In this document: piece after piece, positions 35,952-45,017 of the stretch
Layout: each line of letters begins with the position of its first letter
Numbering within the stretch: position 1 is the first letter of the stretch
NCBI GenBank assembly: GCA_947455205.1
Contig: CANGNF010000018.1
Span: forward strand, 1-64,000
Length of the DNA stretch: 64,000 nucleotides
Source: Acetobacteraceae bacterium
GTDB lineage: Bacteria; Pseudomonadota; Alphaproteobacteria; Acetobacterales; Acetobacteraceae
Direction of reading: 5' to 3'
Position numbers and translations under genes: made by a program
The notes under the pieces: model-generated
What the model saw: only the letters and a program-made list of their open reading frames with translations
Database searches by the model: none
What the model was told of the DNA's origin: nothing

Positions 35952-38591
35952 ATGCTGCCGCATCCCTTCCTGCCCTGGTGGCCGGCCCTGCCGAAGCCGG
36001 CCGTCGCGCCCGCCGCGCCGCTGCCGGCGGCGGAGGTGATGCTGGCCGTGGTGATCCCGGCCTATGGCCAGCCCGGCCTGCTGCCGGAGGCGATCGAGAG
36101 CGTGCTGGCCCAGCAGGGCGCCCCGCCCACCGCCATGGTGGTGGTGGATGACGGCTGCCCAGACCCCGAGACCAGCCGGATCGCCAGCGCCTATGCGTCA
36201 GCGCATCCCGGCCGGGTGCTGGCGGTGCGGCAGCGCAATGCCGGGCTTTCGGCCGCGCGCAACACGGGAATCGAGGTGGCGCTGGCCAGCTTTCCGGCCT
36301 GCCGCGCGGTGTACTTCCTGGATGCCGACAACCGCATGGCGCCGCATCTGCTGGCCCGCGCCGATGCTGCCCTGCAGGCGGCGCCGCCCGGCATCGGCTG
36401 GGTCTACCCGGATTTCGACATGTTCGGCCTGCCGATGAACGGCAGCGGCGCCGGCGCCTATTCCCCGCTGGCGCAGCTGGTGGACAACCTGTGCGAGGCC
36501 GGCAGCCTGGTACGGCGCAGCCTGTTGCAGGCGGGGCTGCGCTTCGATGAAGGCTTCCGCGCGGGATTCGAGGATTGGGATTTCTGGCTGCAGGCGGCGT
36601 CGCGCGGCTTCCGTGGCCAGCATCTGCCGCACTCCGGCTTCCAGTATCGCCGCCGGCCGGAAAGCATGCTGGCCGAGGCCGAGCGGCAGCGGCCGATCCT
36701 GGCGCATGCGCTGCGCCGCAAGCACGCCGCGCTGTACCACCCGCGCAACCTGCTGCGGCTGGAGGCGGCGGACATGCCGCGCTTCGCCTGGTTCCCCAGC
36801 GGTGCGGTCGAGGCACGGCTGCTGCTGGACCCGACCCGGCCGGCGACCGAGACGCTGGACCTGCCGGCGGCGCGGGAGCGGCTGCTGGCCGCTGCCGAGA
36901 CGCCCTCGGCCGCCTTCTTCCCGCCGGTCTGCCTGTTTGGCGAACCGGCGGTGCTGGAACTGCTGGGCCGCTTCCGCTTGCTGCACGGGCTGTTCTGGCA
37001 GGCCGACCTGACCCTGCGCGACGCGCAGTTCATGGGTGTGGAACTGCACCCCGGCGGTGGCGCCGAACTGCGGCAGGAGCTGCTTGGCGGCAGTGGCGGG
37101 CTGGCGGCCTGCCAGCTGGTCTTCGCCCGCACCCGCACCTTGGTGGAAAGCCTGCGCGACCCCGCCGGCGACTGGCTGGACAGCCTGCGCCGCGAGGCCC
37201 CGCGTCCGGCCACGCGCAGGCTGCGTCTGACCCTGCCGGATGGCGCCCGCCCGCCGCCGCCCACCACCCTGCCGCCGGTGCACCTGCTGGCGCAGGAGGT
37301 GGCAGAGACTGCCCGTACCCAGCGCCGCGCCACCGCGCTGCCGCGGCAATGGCGCAGCGACTTCCGCCGCCCGCGGCATGAGGTGGTGGAGCATTGCCAG
37401 CACGAGCACGGCCTCGGCGTCTCGCTGCCGCTGCTGCCGGCCAAGGGCCAGCGCGACATCGCGCTGCTGGTGCCGGTGTTCAGCTTCGGCGGGGTGGAGA
37501 AGGTGGTGCTGGCCCAGGCCCGGCAGTTCCGCGCCGCCGGCTGGCGGCCGCACCTCTTCGTCATCGGCGGCCGGCAGATGGCCTTGCCGCCGGAAGCCGC
37601 CGAGCCGTTCGAGAGCATCACCCTGGTGCATGGCCTGGGCGAGGATGGCGAGGACTGGACCGCCGGCTATTTCGGCGGCGGCACCCCCAGCCTGGGCAAC
37701 CGCAAGGAGGCCGCGGATGTGCTGGGCCTGCTGGCCGGCATGCACGCGGTGCTGAACACGCATTCCTTCGCCGGCCACGCGCTGATGGCGCGGCTGCGCC
37801 GCCTGGGCGTCCGCACCCTGGTCGGGCTGCACTTGGTGGAGCGCGCCGCCTGGGGCCAGCCCAGCGGCAACCCGCACCACGCTCTGGCCTATGAGCACGC
37901 CTATGACGGCTTCGTTGTCATCAGCCAGGCGCTGCGGGACTGGTGCATCGGCCAGGGCATTCCCGGCTACAAGCTGCACCTGGTGCGCAACGCGCCGGGC
38001 TACGAGACCCCGCGCGTGGCGGAGCTGCTGGCCGCGCGCCGCAGCCGCGCCCCCGGCCCGCTGCGGGTGCTGTATCTGGGCCGGCTGGACCAGCAGAAGG
38101 GCTTGGACCGGCTGGCGGCGCTGATCGCCGCGCACCCGGCGCTGGACTGGCGCGTGGTTGGCGGCACCGTGATGGCCGACAGCGGCATGGCGCCGGATGT
38201 CGGCGTGCCGCTGGAGCCGCCGGTGAACCGCCCGGCCGAATTGGACGCGCTGTATGCCTGGGCCGATGTGCTGGTGCTGCCCAGCCGCTTCGAGGGCGTT
38301 CCGCTGACCGTGCTGGAGGCGCAGCGGCTGGGCTGTGCCGTCATCGCTACCGATGTCGGCGCTGTTTCCGAGATCGTCACCCATGGCGTGGATGGCTGGC
38401 TGGTGCCGCATGACCAGCCGGAGGCCGCGATCCTGGCCGGCTTCGGCGCCGCGCTGGCGCTGGGGCCGGACGAACTGGCCCGGCTGGGCCACGCCGGCGC
38501 CGCCCGCGTGGCCGCCACCGGCTGGGCCGCGACGATGGCCGATTTCCTCCCCTGGCTTGCGGCAAGCTGCCCGCTGGATGCCGAGACATGA
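35952..38591 (+). CDS. Bifunctional glycosyltransferase, GT2 plus GT4 fusion
   Basis: This 879-residue protein joins two glycosyltransferases. The N-terminal GT2 domain (about residues 30-260) has VVIPAYGQPGLLPEAI, VVDDGCPDPETS, a DxD-like FLDADN near residue 123 and GFEDWDFWLQA near 206. A 240-residue linker follows with no motif I recognise. The C-terminal GT4 domain (about residues 510-870) has FSFGGVEKVVLAQA, LGRLDQQKGLDRL near 710 and PSRFEGVPLTVLEAQ near 778. It probably adds two sugars in sequence to a surface glycan. Its stop overlaps the next gene (ATGA). Confidence 0.87.
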   Translation: MLPHPFLPWWPALPKPAVAPAAPLPAAEVMLAVVIPAYGQPGLLPEAIESVLAQQGAPPTAMVVVDDGCPDPETSRIASAYASAHPGRVLAVRQRNAGLSAARNTGIEVALASFPACRAVYFLDADNRMAPHLLARADAALQAAPPGIGWVYPDFDMFGLPMNGSGAGAYSPLAQLVDNLCEAGSLVRRSLLQAGLRFDEGFRAGFEDWDFWLQAASRGFRGQHLPHSGFQYRRRPESMLAEAERQRPILAHALRRKHAALYHPRNLLRLEAADMPRFAWFPSGAVEARLLLDPTRPATETLDLPAARERLLAAAETPSAAFFPPVCLFGEPAVLELLGRFRLLHGLFWQADLTLRDAQFMGVELHPGGGAELRQELLGGSGGLAACQLVFARTRTLVESLRDPAGDWLDSLRREAPRPATRRLRLTLPDGARPPPPTTLPPVHLLAQEVAETARTQRRATALPRQWRSDFRRPRHEVVEHCQHEHGLGVSLPLLPAKGQRDIALLVPVFSFGGVEKVVLAQARQFRAAGWRPHLFVIGGRQMALPPEAAEPFESITLVHGLGEDGEDWTAGYFGGGTPSLGNRKEAADVLGLLAGMHAVLNTHSFAGHALMARLRRLGVRTLVGLHLVERAAWGQPSGNPHHALAYEHAYDGFVVISQALRDWCIGQGIPGYKLHLVRNAPGYETPRVAELLAARRSRAPGPLRVLYLGRLDQQKGLDRLAALIAAHPALDWRVVGGTVMADSGMAPDVGVPLEPPVNRPAELDALYAWADVLVLPSRFEGVPLTVLEAQRLGCAVIATDVGAVSEIVTHGVDGWLVPHDQPEAAILAGFGAALALGPDELARLGHAGAARVAATGWAATMADFLPWLAASCPLDAET

Positions 38592-40516
38592 CCGTGACGC
38601 CGCTGACCGCGCCCCCCGCCGCCCTGGCCGCGCTGCTGGCCGGCCAGCCCAGCCTGCTGCTGGTGGAGGGCATCGCCGGTGCCGAGGCGCTGGCCGCCGC
38701 GCTGCCGGGGCTGCGCTGCTGGCGGGTGCAGGGGCTGCGGCTCTCGGCGTTCGGTGACGACGCGCCGGGCGAGGCGCCGCTGCCGGCGCTGCCCGCCGGG
38801 GTGCTGGCGATCCTCGCCCCCAGCCAAGCCGCCGCCGCTGACCTGCTGGCTTGCTGGCAGGGCATGGCGCCGCCGCCGCTGCTGGTGGTGGCCGACGCCG
38901 CCGCTGCCTGGGCACCGCTGGCCCAGCTGGCGCTGGCCGAAACCGCCGCCGCCGCCGAGCGCGCCGCCGGGCTGCATCGCGCCCTGGTGGCGACGCGGCG
39001 GGACTATGAGGAAACGCGCTCCGCCATGGCGGTGCTGATGCAGTCCAGCGGTTTTCGCGCGCCATTGGCGCTGGAGACCGCGCTGGCCTGCGAGCCCGGC
39101 CCCAGCCTGGCGACCGAGGCCGGGCACCTGGCGCTGGGGCAGGTGCTGACCGTCTCGGTGGAATCCCTGGCCGCCGTGGCGCTGCACATCGCGTCCGCCG
39201 AGGTCTCGGCCGCCACGCGGCTGCGCCTGCGGCTGTACGGCGCTGAAAGCGGCCGGGTGCTGGCCGCCTGGCTGGTGCCGGCCGCGGCGCTGCAGCCCGG
39301 CTGGCTGGCGCTGGACCTGCCGGCGCCGGTTGGCCCGGTCCGGGAGAGCGCCTGCCTGGACCTGGTGGTGGAAGGCGCGGTGATGGATCGGCTGGCGATC
39401 TCGCTGGAGGATGCCGTGGCCGAGCCGGCGCGCGGCGCCTGGCAGGATGTCGGCGAGGCCACGCCGGTCGCGCTCGGCCGGGCACTGGCACTGCGGCTGT
39501 GGCAGGCGCCCTTCGGCCGGCGCTTCACCATGCCGCTGTATTGGCATTGGGAGCAGGGCGACCTGCCGCTGGCGCCCGCCGGCGTGCCGGTGGCCATGGC
39601 GCAGCAGATCTGGCCGCTGGCACGGCTGCCGCTGGGCGGCAGCAATGTCGCGCTGGGCGCCGAGGCACCGCACCCGCTGCTGGTGCTGGCGCCGGGTGCC
39701 GAGGCGATGGCGGTGCTGCCCTGGGTGCCCGTGGCCGGGCTGGACCTGCTGGAAGCCGTGGTCGCCTTGCCCGAGGGCGCCGCCGCGGGGCTGGAGGTGG
39801 CGCTGTGGCTGCAACCCGCCGGCTGCGCCGCCGAAGCCACGGATGAGCTGGACCTGACCGCGCCCGGCGCCCGCTGCTCCGGCTGGCGCGCGGTGCCGGC
39901 GGATGGCGGTGGCCTGGCGCTCTCCCTGCGCCAGCCGCTGGGGGCCGCGCCGACCCTGGCCGTGGTGCTGGTGGCGCGGCTGGCCGCCACCGCCACCGCC
40001 GCCTGCCGGCTGGAATGGGCGGAACTGTCCGGCCGCAGCCTGGGCCGGCTGGACCTGCCGGAGCCGCCCGCCCCGCCGCTGGTCAGCAAGCCGCGCCCGG
40101 CGGAATGCGGCGCGGTGCGGATGCATGAGCACTACCACACGCCGGATGGCAGCTATCGGCACCTGGACATGACGCTGGAGCAGGTGCGCCTGGGCGGCAC
40201 CGCCTGGCCGAGCATGCGCTTCAAGCTGGCGCTGAACGGGGTGGCGCCCAGCCTGGAATTCCGCCTGCGGCCGGATTGGCCGGTGCTGTTCCAGCACTGG
40301 CCGGGCGATGTGGTGGACCAGCACGGCCCGGTCTTCCTGATACCCGGGGACCGGCTGGTGCCGATGCTGGACGGCATGCGCTCGGCGCGGGATGCCCAGG
40401 CGGTGCGCGCCCTGGTGCAGTTGCTGCCCGGCGTGGTCCGCGGCCTGCCGCGAGAGGCCGGCGACCCCGGCCCCTGGCTGGAGGCGGCACAACGGCTGGC
40501 GGCGCTGCTGGGGTAG
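38588..40516 (+). CDS. Large hypothetical protein of the glycan cluster, 642 aa
   Basis: I do not recognise a characterised family; it may belong to an uncharacterised DUF found in Roseomonas-like genomes. The first 150 residues are Ala/Leu-rich and helical. Residues about 170-500 look beta-rich, with repeated short strands separated by Pro/Gly. The C-terminal part has a distinctive conserved-looking block with MHEHYHTPDGSYRHLDMTLE and RPDWPVLFQHWPGDVVDQHG. No signal peptide or membrane span is evident. Overlap with the GT2-GT4 gene suggests a role in building, modifying or displaying the same glycan. Confidence 0.75.
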   Translation: MTVTPLTAPPAALAALLAGQPSLLLVEGIAGAEALAAALPGLRCWRVQGLRLSAFGDDAPGEAPLPALPAGVLAILAPSQAAAADLLACWQGMAPPPLLVVADAAAAWAPLAQLALAETAAAAERAAGLHRALVATRRDYEETRSAMAVLMQSSGFRAPLALETALACEPGPSLATEAGHLALGQVLTVSVESLAAVALHIASAEVSAATRLRLRLYGAESGRVLAAWLVPAAALQPGWLALDLPAPVGPVRESACLDLVVEGAVMDRLAISLEDAVAEPARGAWQDVGEATPVALGRALALRLWQAPFGRRFTMPLYWHWEQGDLPLAPAGVPVAMAQQIWPLARLPLGGSNVALGAEAPHPLLVLAPGAEAMAVLPWVPVAGLDLLEAVVALPEGAAAGLEVALWLQPAGCAAEATDELDLTAPGARCSGWRAVPADGGGLALSLRQPLGAAPTLAVVLVARLAATATAACRLEWAELSGRSLGRLDLPEPPAPPLVSKPRPAECGAVRMHEHYHTPDGSYRHLDMTLEQVRLGGTAWPSMRFKLALNGVAPSLEFRLRPDWPVLFQHWPGDVVDQHGPVFLIPGDRLVPMLDGMRSARDAQAVRALVQLLPGVVRGLPREAGDPGPWLEAAQRLAALLG

Positions 40517-40519
40517 CGG

Positions 40520-42328
40520 CTACCGCCGGCCGAACAGCTTTTCCAACTCCGCCGGGCCCAGCTTCAGGAAGGTGGGGCGGCCATGGCTGCAGGTGGCGGC
40601 GCGCGGCGTCGCTTCCATCTGGCGCAGCAGCGCGTCCATCTCCGCCGGGGCCAGGCGGCGGCCGGCGCGGACGCTGCCGTGGCAGGCCAGCCGGGCGATG
40701 GCGGCGTCCAGCCGGGCGTCCAGCGCGGTGCTTTCGCTGGTCTCGGCCAGTTCCTCGGCCAGGTCGCGCAGCAGCGGCGCCGGGTCCGGGTTGCCCAGCA
40801 GCGCCGGCATGGCCCGCACCAGCACCGCCCCGGCGCCGAAGCCGTCGATATCCAGCCCCAGCCGGGCCAATTCGGGCGCGGCGTCCAGCAGCCGGGCGGC
40901 GGCGCTGGCCGGCAGGTCCACCACCGCCGGCAGCAGCAGCGCCTGGGCGCGGACGCCACCGTCCAGGTACTGCGTGCGCAGCGCCTCATGGGTCAGGCGC
41001 TCATGCGCGGCGTGCTGGTCCACCAGCACCAGGGCGCCGTCGCTGGCCTCGGCCAGGATGTAGGTTTCCAGCACCTGGCCCAGGGCGCGGCCCAGCGGAT
41101 GTTCGGGCGGCGCCGGCGGGGCTTCCGGCAGCGGCGCCGGGCGGGGCGGGGCGAAGCCCAGGCCAAGCCCCGGGGAGGTTTGCGGCGCGGCGGGCGGCGG
41201 CGCCAGGGCCAGGCCGGCCTCGGCGAAGCCCTGGTTGGCGAAGGCGTGTGACAGCGGCGCCGGTGGCGGCGGCTTCCAGCCGGAAGCGGGCCGCCAGGCC
41301 GGGCGCGCCGGGGTGCTGAAGGCGATGCCGGCGCCGACCCCCAGCGCCTTCTTCAGCGCCGAGATCATGAAGCCGCGCACCGCCGCCTCCTCGCGGAAGC
41401 GCAGCTCGGTCTTCATCGGATGGACATTCACGTCCACCGCCTCGGGGTCGATCTCCAGGTACAGCGCCGCCACCGGATAGCGCCCGGCGGTCACCAGCTC
41501 CCGTGTCGCCACCCGCAGCGCGGTGCGCAGCACCGGGTCCTTCACCGGGCGGCGGTTGACCACCAGGTGCTGCTCGGCGCTGGTGGCGCGGGTATAGGCC
41601 GGCTGGGCGATCAGCCCGGTCAGTTGGAAGGTCTCGCCCACCGATTCGATCGGCAGCGCGGCGGCGGCAAAGTCCGGGCCGAGCACCTGGCGGATGCGGT
41701 CGTCCCGCGCGGCGGGCGGCAGGTTCAGCACTTCCCGCCCGTCATTCTCCAGCCGGAAGGCCACCTGCGGCCAGGCCAGGGCCAGCCGGCGCACCGCTTC
41801 TATGGCGTGGTCGGCCTCGCTGCGCGGCGTCTTCAGGAACTTCCGCCGCGCCGGCACGGCGAAGAACAGGTCGCGCACCTCGATACGGGTGCCCTCGGCG
41901 CCGGAGGCCGGGGTGACCGCCGATTTCCGCCCGCCCTCCACCGTGATGGCATGGGCATCCGCGCCCGGCTGCCGGCTGGTGATGCCGAGCCGCGCCACCG
42001 CGCCGATGCTGGGCAAAGCCTCGCCGCGGAAGCCCAGCGTGGCGATGTGGAACAGCAGCCCTTCCTCGGCCAGCTTGGAGGTGGCGTGGCGCTCCACCGC
42101 CATGTCGAGGTCGCTGGCGGACATGCCGCAGCCATCATCCTCGATCACCACCCGGTCGATCCCGCCGCCTTCCAGGGTGATGCCGATGCGGGTCGCGCCG
42201 GCATCCAGCGCGTTCTCGACCAGCTCCTTCACCACGGCGGCCGGGCGCTCCACCACCTCGCCGGCGGCGATGCGGTTGGCGGTGGTCTCCGGCAGGATAC
42301 GGATGGCGGGCGCGGGGGGCAGGGACAT
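40520..42328 (-). CDS. mutL: DNA mismatch repair protein MutL
   Basis: The 602-residue protein has the GHKL ATPase N-terminus with IAAGEVVERPAAVVKELVENALDAGAT at residues 20-46, and FRGEALPSIG for the ATP lid. The Pro/Ala-rich linker lies around residues 335-420. The C-terminal domain has the endonuclease motif DQHAAHERLTHE near residue 436, matching DQHA-x2-E-x4-E, so it is a nicking MutL. The start at 42328 is preferred over an upstream ATG. MutS is not in the window. Its end is three bases from the convergent 642-residue gene. Confidence 0.94.
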   Translation of the reverse strand: MSLPPAPAIRILPETTANRIAAGEVVERPAAVVKELVENALDAGATRIGITLEGGGIDRVVIEDDGCGMSASDLDMAVERHATSKLAEEGLLFHIATLGFRGEALPSIGAVARLGITSRQPGADAHAITVEGGRKSAVTPASGAEGTRIEVRDLFFAVPARRKFLKTPRSEADHAIEAVRRLALAWPQVAFRLENDGREVLNLPPAARDDRIRQVLGPDFAAAALPIESVGETFQLTGLIAQPAYTRATSAEQHLVVNRRPVKDPVLRTALRVATRELVTAGRYPVAALYLEIDPEAVDVNVHPMKTELRFREEAAVRGFMISALKKALGVGAGIAFSTPARPAWRPASGWKPPPPAPLSHAFANQGFAEAGLALAPPPAAPQTSPGLGLGFAPPRPAPLPEAPPAPPEHPLGRALGQVLETYILAEASDGALVLVDQHAAHERLTHEALRTQYLDGGVRAQALLLPAVVDLPASAAARLLDAAPELARLGLDIDGFGAGAVLVRAMPALLGNPDPAPLLRDLAEELAETSESTALDARLDAAIARLACHGSVRAGRRLAPAEMDALLRQMEATPRAATCSHGRPTFLKLGPAELEKLFGRR

Positions 42329-42405
42329 GCGATTCGCGGCGGAGGATAGCGCCAAAGCGCCCCCGCCGCAGTCACTTCGCTGGGGAATGACGGGCCGGCC
42401 CTGGC

Positions 42406-43338
42406 TCAGCCCGGCAGCGCCGCCGCCCCGGCCAGCCGCGCCGCGCGCATCTGCCGCAGCCGCAGCTTGCGCCGCGCCCAGATGAGCAGGCCGGTGACCA
42501 GCAGCCCGGCCATGCCCAGCCCGGCCAGCGCATTGGCCAGGCTGCCCAGCAGGCCGCCCCAGTTCCCCTCATGCAGCAGGCGCGGCCAGTTGCGCGGCAG
42601 CGGGTCCAGCCCGGCCGCGGTTGCCCGATAGGTGGTCGCGGTGCCGGCGGCATCCAGCACCCGCACCAGCTGCGTGCCACCGCGCTGGCGCACGAAGTCC
42701 AGGCCATCCAGGCTGTGCCGCGCCGCCACCTGGCGTAGCGTCTCCATCAGCGCCGGCGGCGCGGCGGCGTCGCGCGGTGGGCGGCCCTCCCGCGGCATGG
42801 GCGGGGTGAAGCTGATGCCGAAGGCCAGTGCCAGGCCGGTCAGCGGGCTGCCGACCAGCAGGGGCAGCAGCGCCCAGCCCACCAGCCGGTGCCAGCCGCC
42901 CAGGCTGTGGCGCAGCCGCGGCCAGCCCAGCAGCAGCCCCAGCGGCGCCAGCAGCAGCATGGCGATGGTGCTGGCCGTCACCAGCCAGCCGAGGTCCAGC
43001 AGCAGCCGTTCATGCAGGCCGCGCGCGGTGCGGAAGGCGCCCGCCAGCCAGCCCGGCTCGCGCGGGGTGGCATCGGCCAGGTCCAGGGTGATGCCCTGGC
43101 GGCCGCCGACCGTGGCCGTGCCGTCATAGCCGCGTACGGCGATGCCGCCTTCCGCCTTGGCGCCGGCGGCCTGCACCACCGCCTCCAGCCGCGCCAGGGT
43201 GACGGTGCCGGCGGGGGTGGTCGCCTTGAGCGCCGGCTCCAGCGCCAGGAACAGCCCGGTCAGGATGACCAGGGCAAGCGGCAGCGCAAAGGCCAGCGCC
43301 ACCCAGCGGTGCAGGCGCAGCAGCAAGGGCTTGAGCAT
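42406..43338 (-). CDS. PepSY-associated transmembrane protein
   Basis: The 310-residue inner-membrane protein has the PepSY_TM layout: an N-terminal span LHRWVALAFALPLALVILTG with the common HRW motif, a periplasmic part, two or three central spans (LVTASTIAMLLLAPLGLLLGW, GWALLPLLVGSPLTGLALAF) and a C-terminal span LAGLGMAGLLVTGLLIW. Family members often assist iron-siderophore uptake or reduction, but no siderophore genes are adjacent. It lies 77 bases upstream of mutL on the same strand. Confidence 0.85.
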   Translation of the reverse strand: MLKPLLLRLHRWVALAFALPLALVILTGLFLALEPALKATTPAGTVTLARLEAVVQAAGAKAEGGIAVRGYDGTATVGGRQGITLDLADATPREPGWLAGAFRTARGLHERLLLDLGWLVTASTIAMLLLAPLGLLLGWPRLRHSLGGWHRLVGWALLPLLVGSPLTGLALAFGISFTPPMPREGRPPRDAAAPPALMETLRQVAARHSLDGLDFVRQRGGTQLVRVLDAAGTATTYRATAAGLDPLPRNWPRLLHEGNWGGLLGSLANALAGLGMAGLLVTGLLIWARRKLRLRQMRAARLAGAAALPG

Positions 43339-43435
43339 CGGCAGTCGTCCCGGCGGTTTCGCCTGAGCTTAACGCCGGCGGGTTACCGCCGGTGTCAGCG
43401 AATGTTGCCAAGCGTAAGCGGCGCGGTCGGTTGGC

Positions 43436-44989
43436 TCAGCGCGCCAGCAGCGCCCGCATCAGCCCCTCGGTGCTGCCATCATGCGCGCCCGGCTTCGGCG
43501 CCCCGGCCGCCAGCTCCGGCAAAATGGCGCCGGCCAGCTGCTTGCCCAGCTCCACCCCCCATTGGTCGAAGGCGTTGATGCCCCAGAGCGCGCCGAGCGT
43601 GGCGACCTTGTTCTCATACAGCGCCACCAGCTGGCCGAGCGTGAAGGCGTCCAGCCGCGGCAGCACCAGGCTCACGCTCGGCCGGTCACCGGGGAAGACG
43701 CGATGCGGGCCGAGATCCGGCGTCTCGGCTGTGGCCTCGGCCAGCGTCTTGCCGCGCAGCAGCGCCGCCGCCTGGGCCAGGCCCTGCGCCAGCAGCTTGT
43801 GGTGGCTGTCCAAGTAGGGGTGGTCCGGCCGGGCCACGAAGATGAAGTCCACCGGCACCGGGCGCGGGCTTTGATGCACCAGCTGCATGAAGCTGTGCTG
43901 CGCGTTGGTGCCGGGTTCGCCGAACACCACCGGGCCGGTATCGCCGCGCACCGGCGCGCCGGCCATGGTCACGCGCTTGCCCAGGCTTTCCATTTCCAGC
44001 TGCTGCAGGTGGGCGGGCAGCCGGGCCAGGCGCTCGTCATAGGGCAGCACGGCGCGGGCGTTCAGCCCCAGGCCGTTGACGTGCCAGCATTCCACCAGCG
44101 CCAGCAGGATCGGCAGGTTGTCGGCCAGCGGGGCGTGCAGGAAATGCTCGTCCATGGCATGGGCGCCGGCCAGCAGCCGCGCGAAGCTGTCCCACCCCAG
44201 CGCCAGCGCCAGCGAAAGCCCGATCGCGCTCCACAGGCTGTAGCGCCCGCCGACCCAGTCCTTGAACGGGAAGACCCGCTCGGCCGGAATGCCGAAGGCG
44301 GCGGTGGCGGCCAGGTTGGTGGAAAGCGCCACCATGTTGCTGCCGGCATGCACGCCCAGCCAGGCCTTCACCAGATGGGCGTTGGCCATGGTCTCCTGGG
44401 TGGTGAAGGTCTTGCTGGCCACCAGCACCAGGGTGCGTGCCGGGTCCAGCCGGGGGGCGATCTCCGCCCAGGCATGGCCATCCACGTTGCTGAGGTAGTG
44501 CGCCCGCATCGGGCAGCCCGGCCGCCACAGCGCGCGGGCCACCATGGCCGGGCCCAGATCGCTGCCGCCGATGCCGATGTTCAGCACGTCGGTGAAGCGG
44601 CCCTCGGCATGGGTCGCGGCGGTGAAGGCCTGCATCCGCGCCAGCACGCCAGCGACATCGGCGGCGGCCTCGGCATTGCCCTGGCCGCCGCGCAGCGCCA
44701 GGTGCAGCACGGCGCGGCCCTCGGTGGCGTTGACCATGTCGCCGCGCGCCATGGCGTCGCGCTGGCCGGGCACGTCGGCAGCGCGGGCCAGGGCCAGCAG
44801 CGCCGCCAGCACGGCGTCCGAGACGGCGGTCTTGGAGAAATCCAGCAGCAGCCCGTCGGCGCTTCGGCTGAACCGGGTGAAGCGCTGCGGGTCTGCGGCA
44901 AACAGCGCACGCGGCGAGGGCGGATTGGCCCCCAGCCGCGCCAGTTCCGCCCATTCCCTTGGCCAGGCCCCCGCCAACGAATCGACCAT
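43436..44989 (-). CDS. pgi: Glucose-6-phosphate isomerase
   Basis: Pgi interconverts glucose-6-phosphate and fructose-6-phosphate. The 517-residue protein has NIGIGGSDLGPAM near residue 145, the signature DWVGGRYSLWSAIGLS near residue 245 and the C-terminal signature INAFDQWGVELGKQLA near residue 472. The length is slightly short of the E. coli enzyme (549) but normal for Alphaproteobacteria. It sits between the PepSY gene and an M16 protease pair on the same strand. Confidence 0.95.
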   Translation of the reverse strand: MVDSLAGAWPREWAELARLGANPPSPRALFAADPQRFTRFSRSADGLLLDFSKTAVSDAVLAALLALARAADVPGQRDAMARGDMVNATEGRAVLHLALRGGQGNAEAAADVAGVLARMQAFTAATHAEGRFTDVLNIGIGGSDLGPAMVARALWRPGCPMRAHYLSNVDGHAWAEIAPRLDPARTLVLVASKTFTTQETMANAHLVKAWLGVHAGSNMVALSTNLAATAAFGIPAERVFPFKDWVGGRYSLWSAIGLSLALALGWDSFARLLAGAHAMDEHFLHAPLADNLPILLALVECWHVNGLGLNARAVLPYDERLARLPAHLQQLEMESLGKRVTMAGAPVRGDTGPVVFGEPGTNAQHSFMQLVHQSPRPVPVDFIFVARPDHPYLDSHHKLLAQGLAQAAALLRGKTLAEATAETPDLGPHRVFPGDRPSVSLVLPRLDAFTLGQLVALYENKVATLGALWGINAFDQWGVELGKQLAGAILPELAAGAPKPGAHDGSTEGLMRALLAR

Positions 44990-45017
44990 GGTGCGCCTCC
45001 TGCCTTTTCAGCGGGAA

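Noticed and set aside
36198-39491. 1,097-codon open frame on the minus strand across the glycosyltransferase genes
   Set aside because: Low-complexity Arg/Ala/Gln/His composition, no motifs, and it lies antisense to clear GT2 and GT4 domains.
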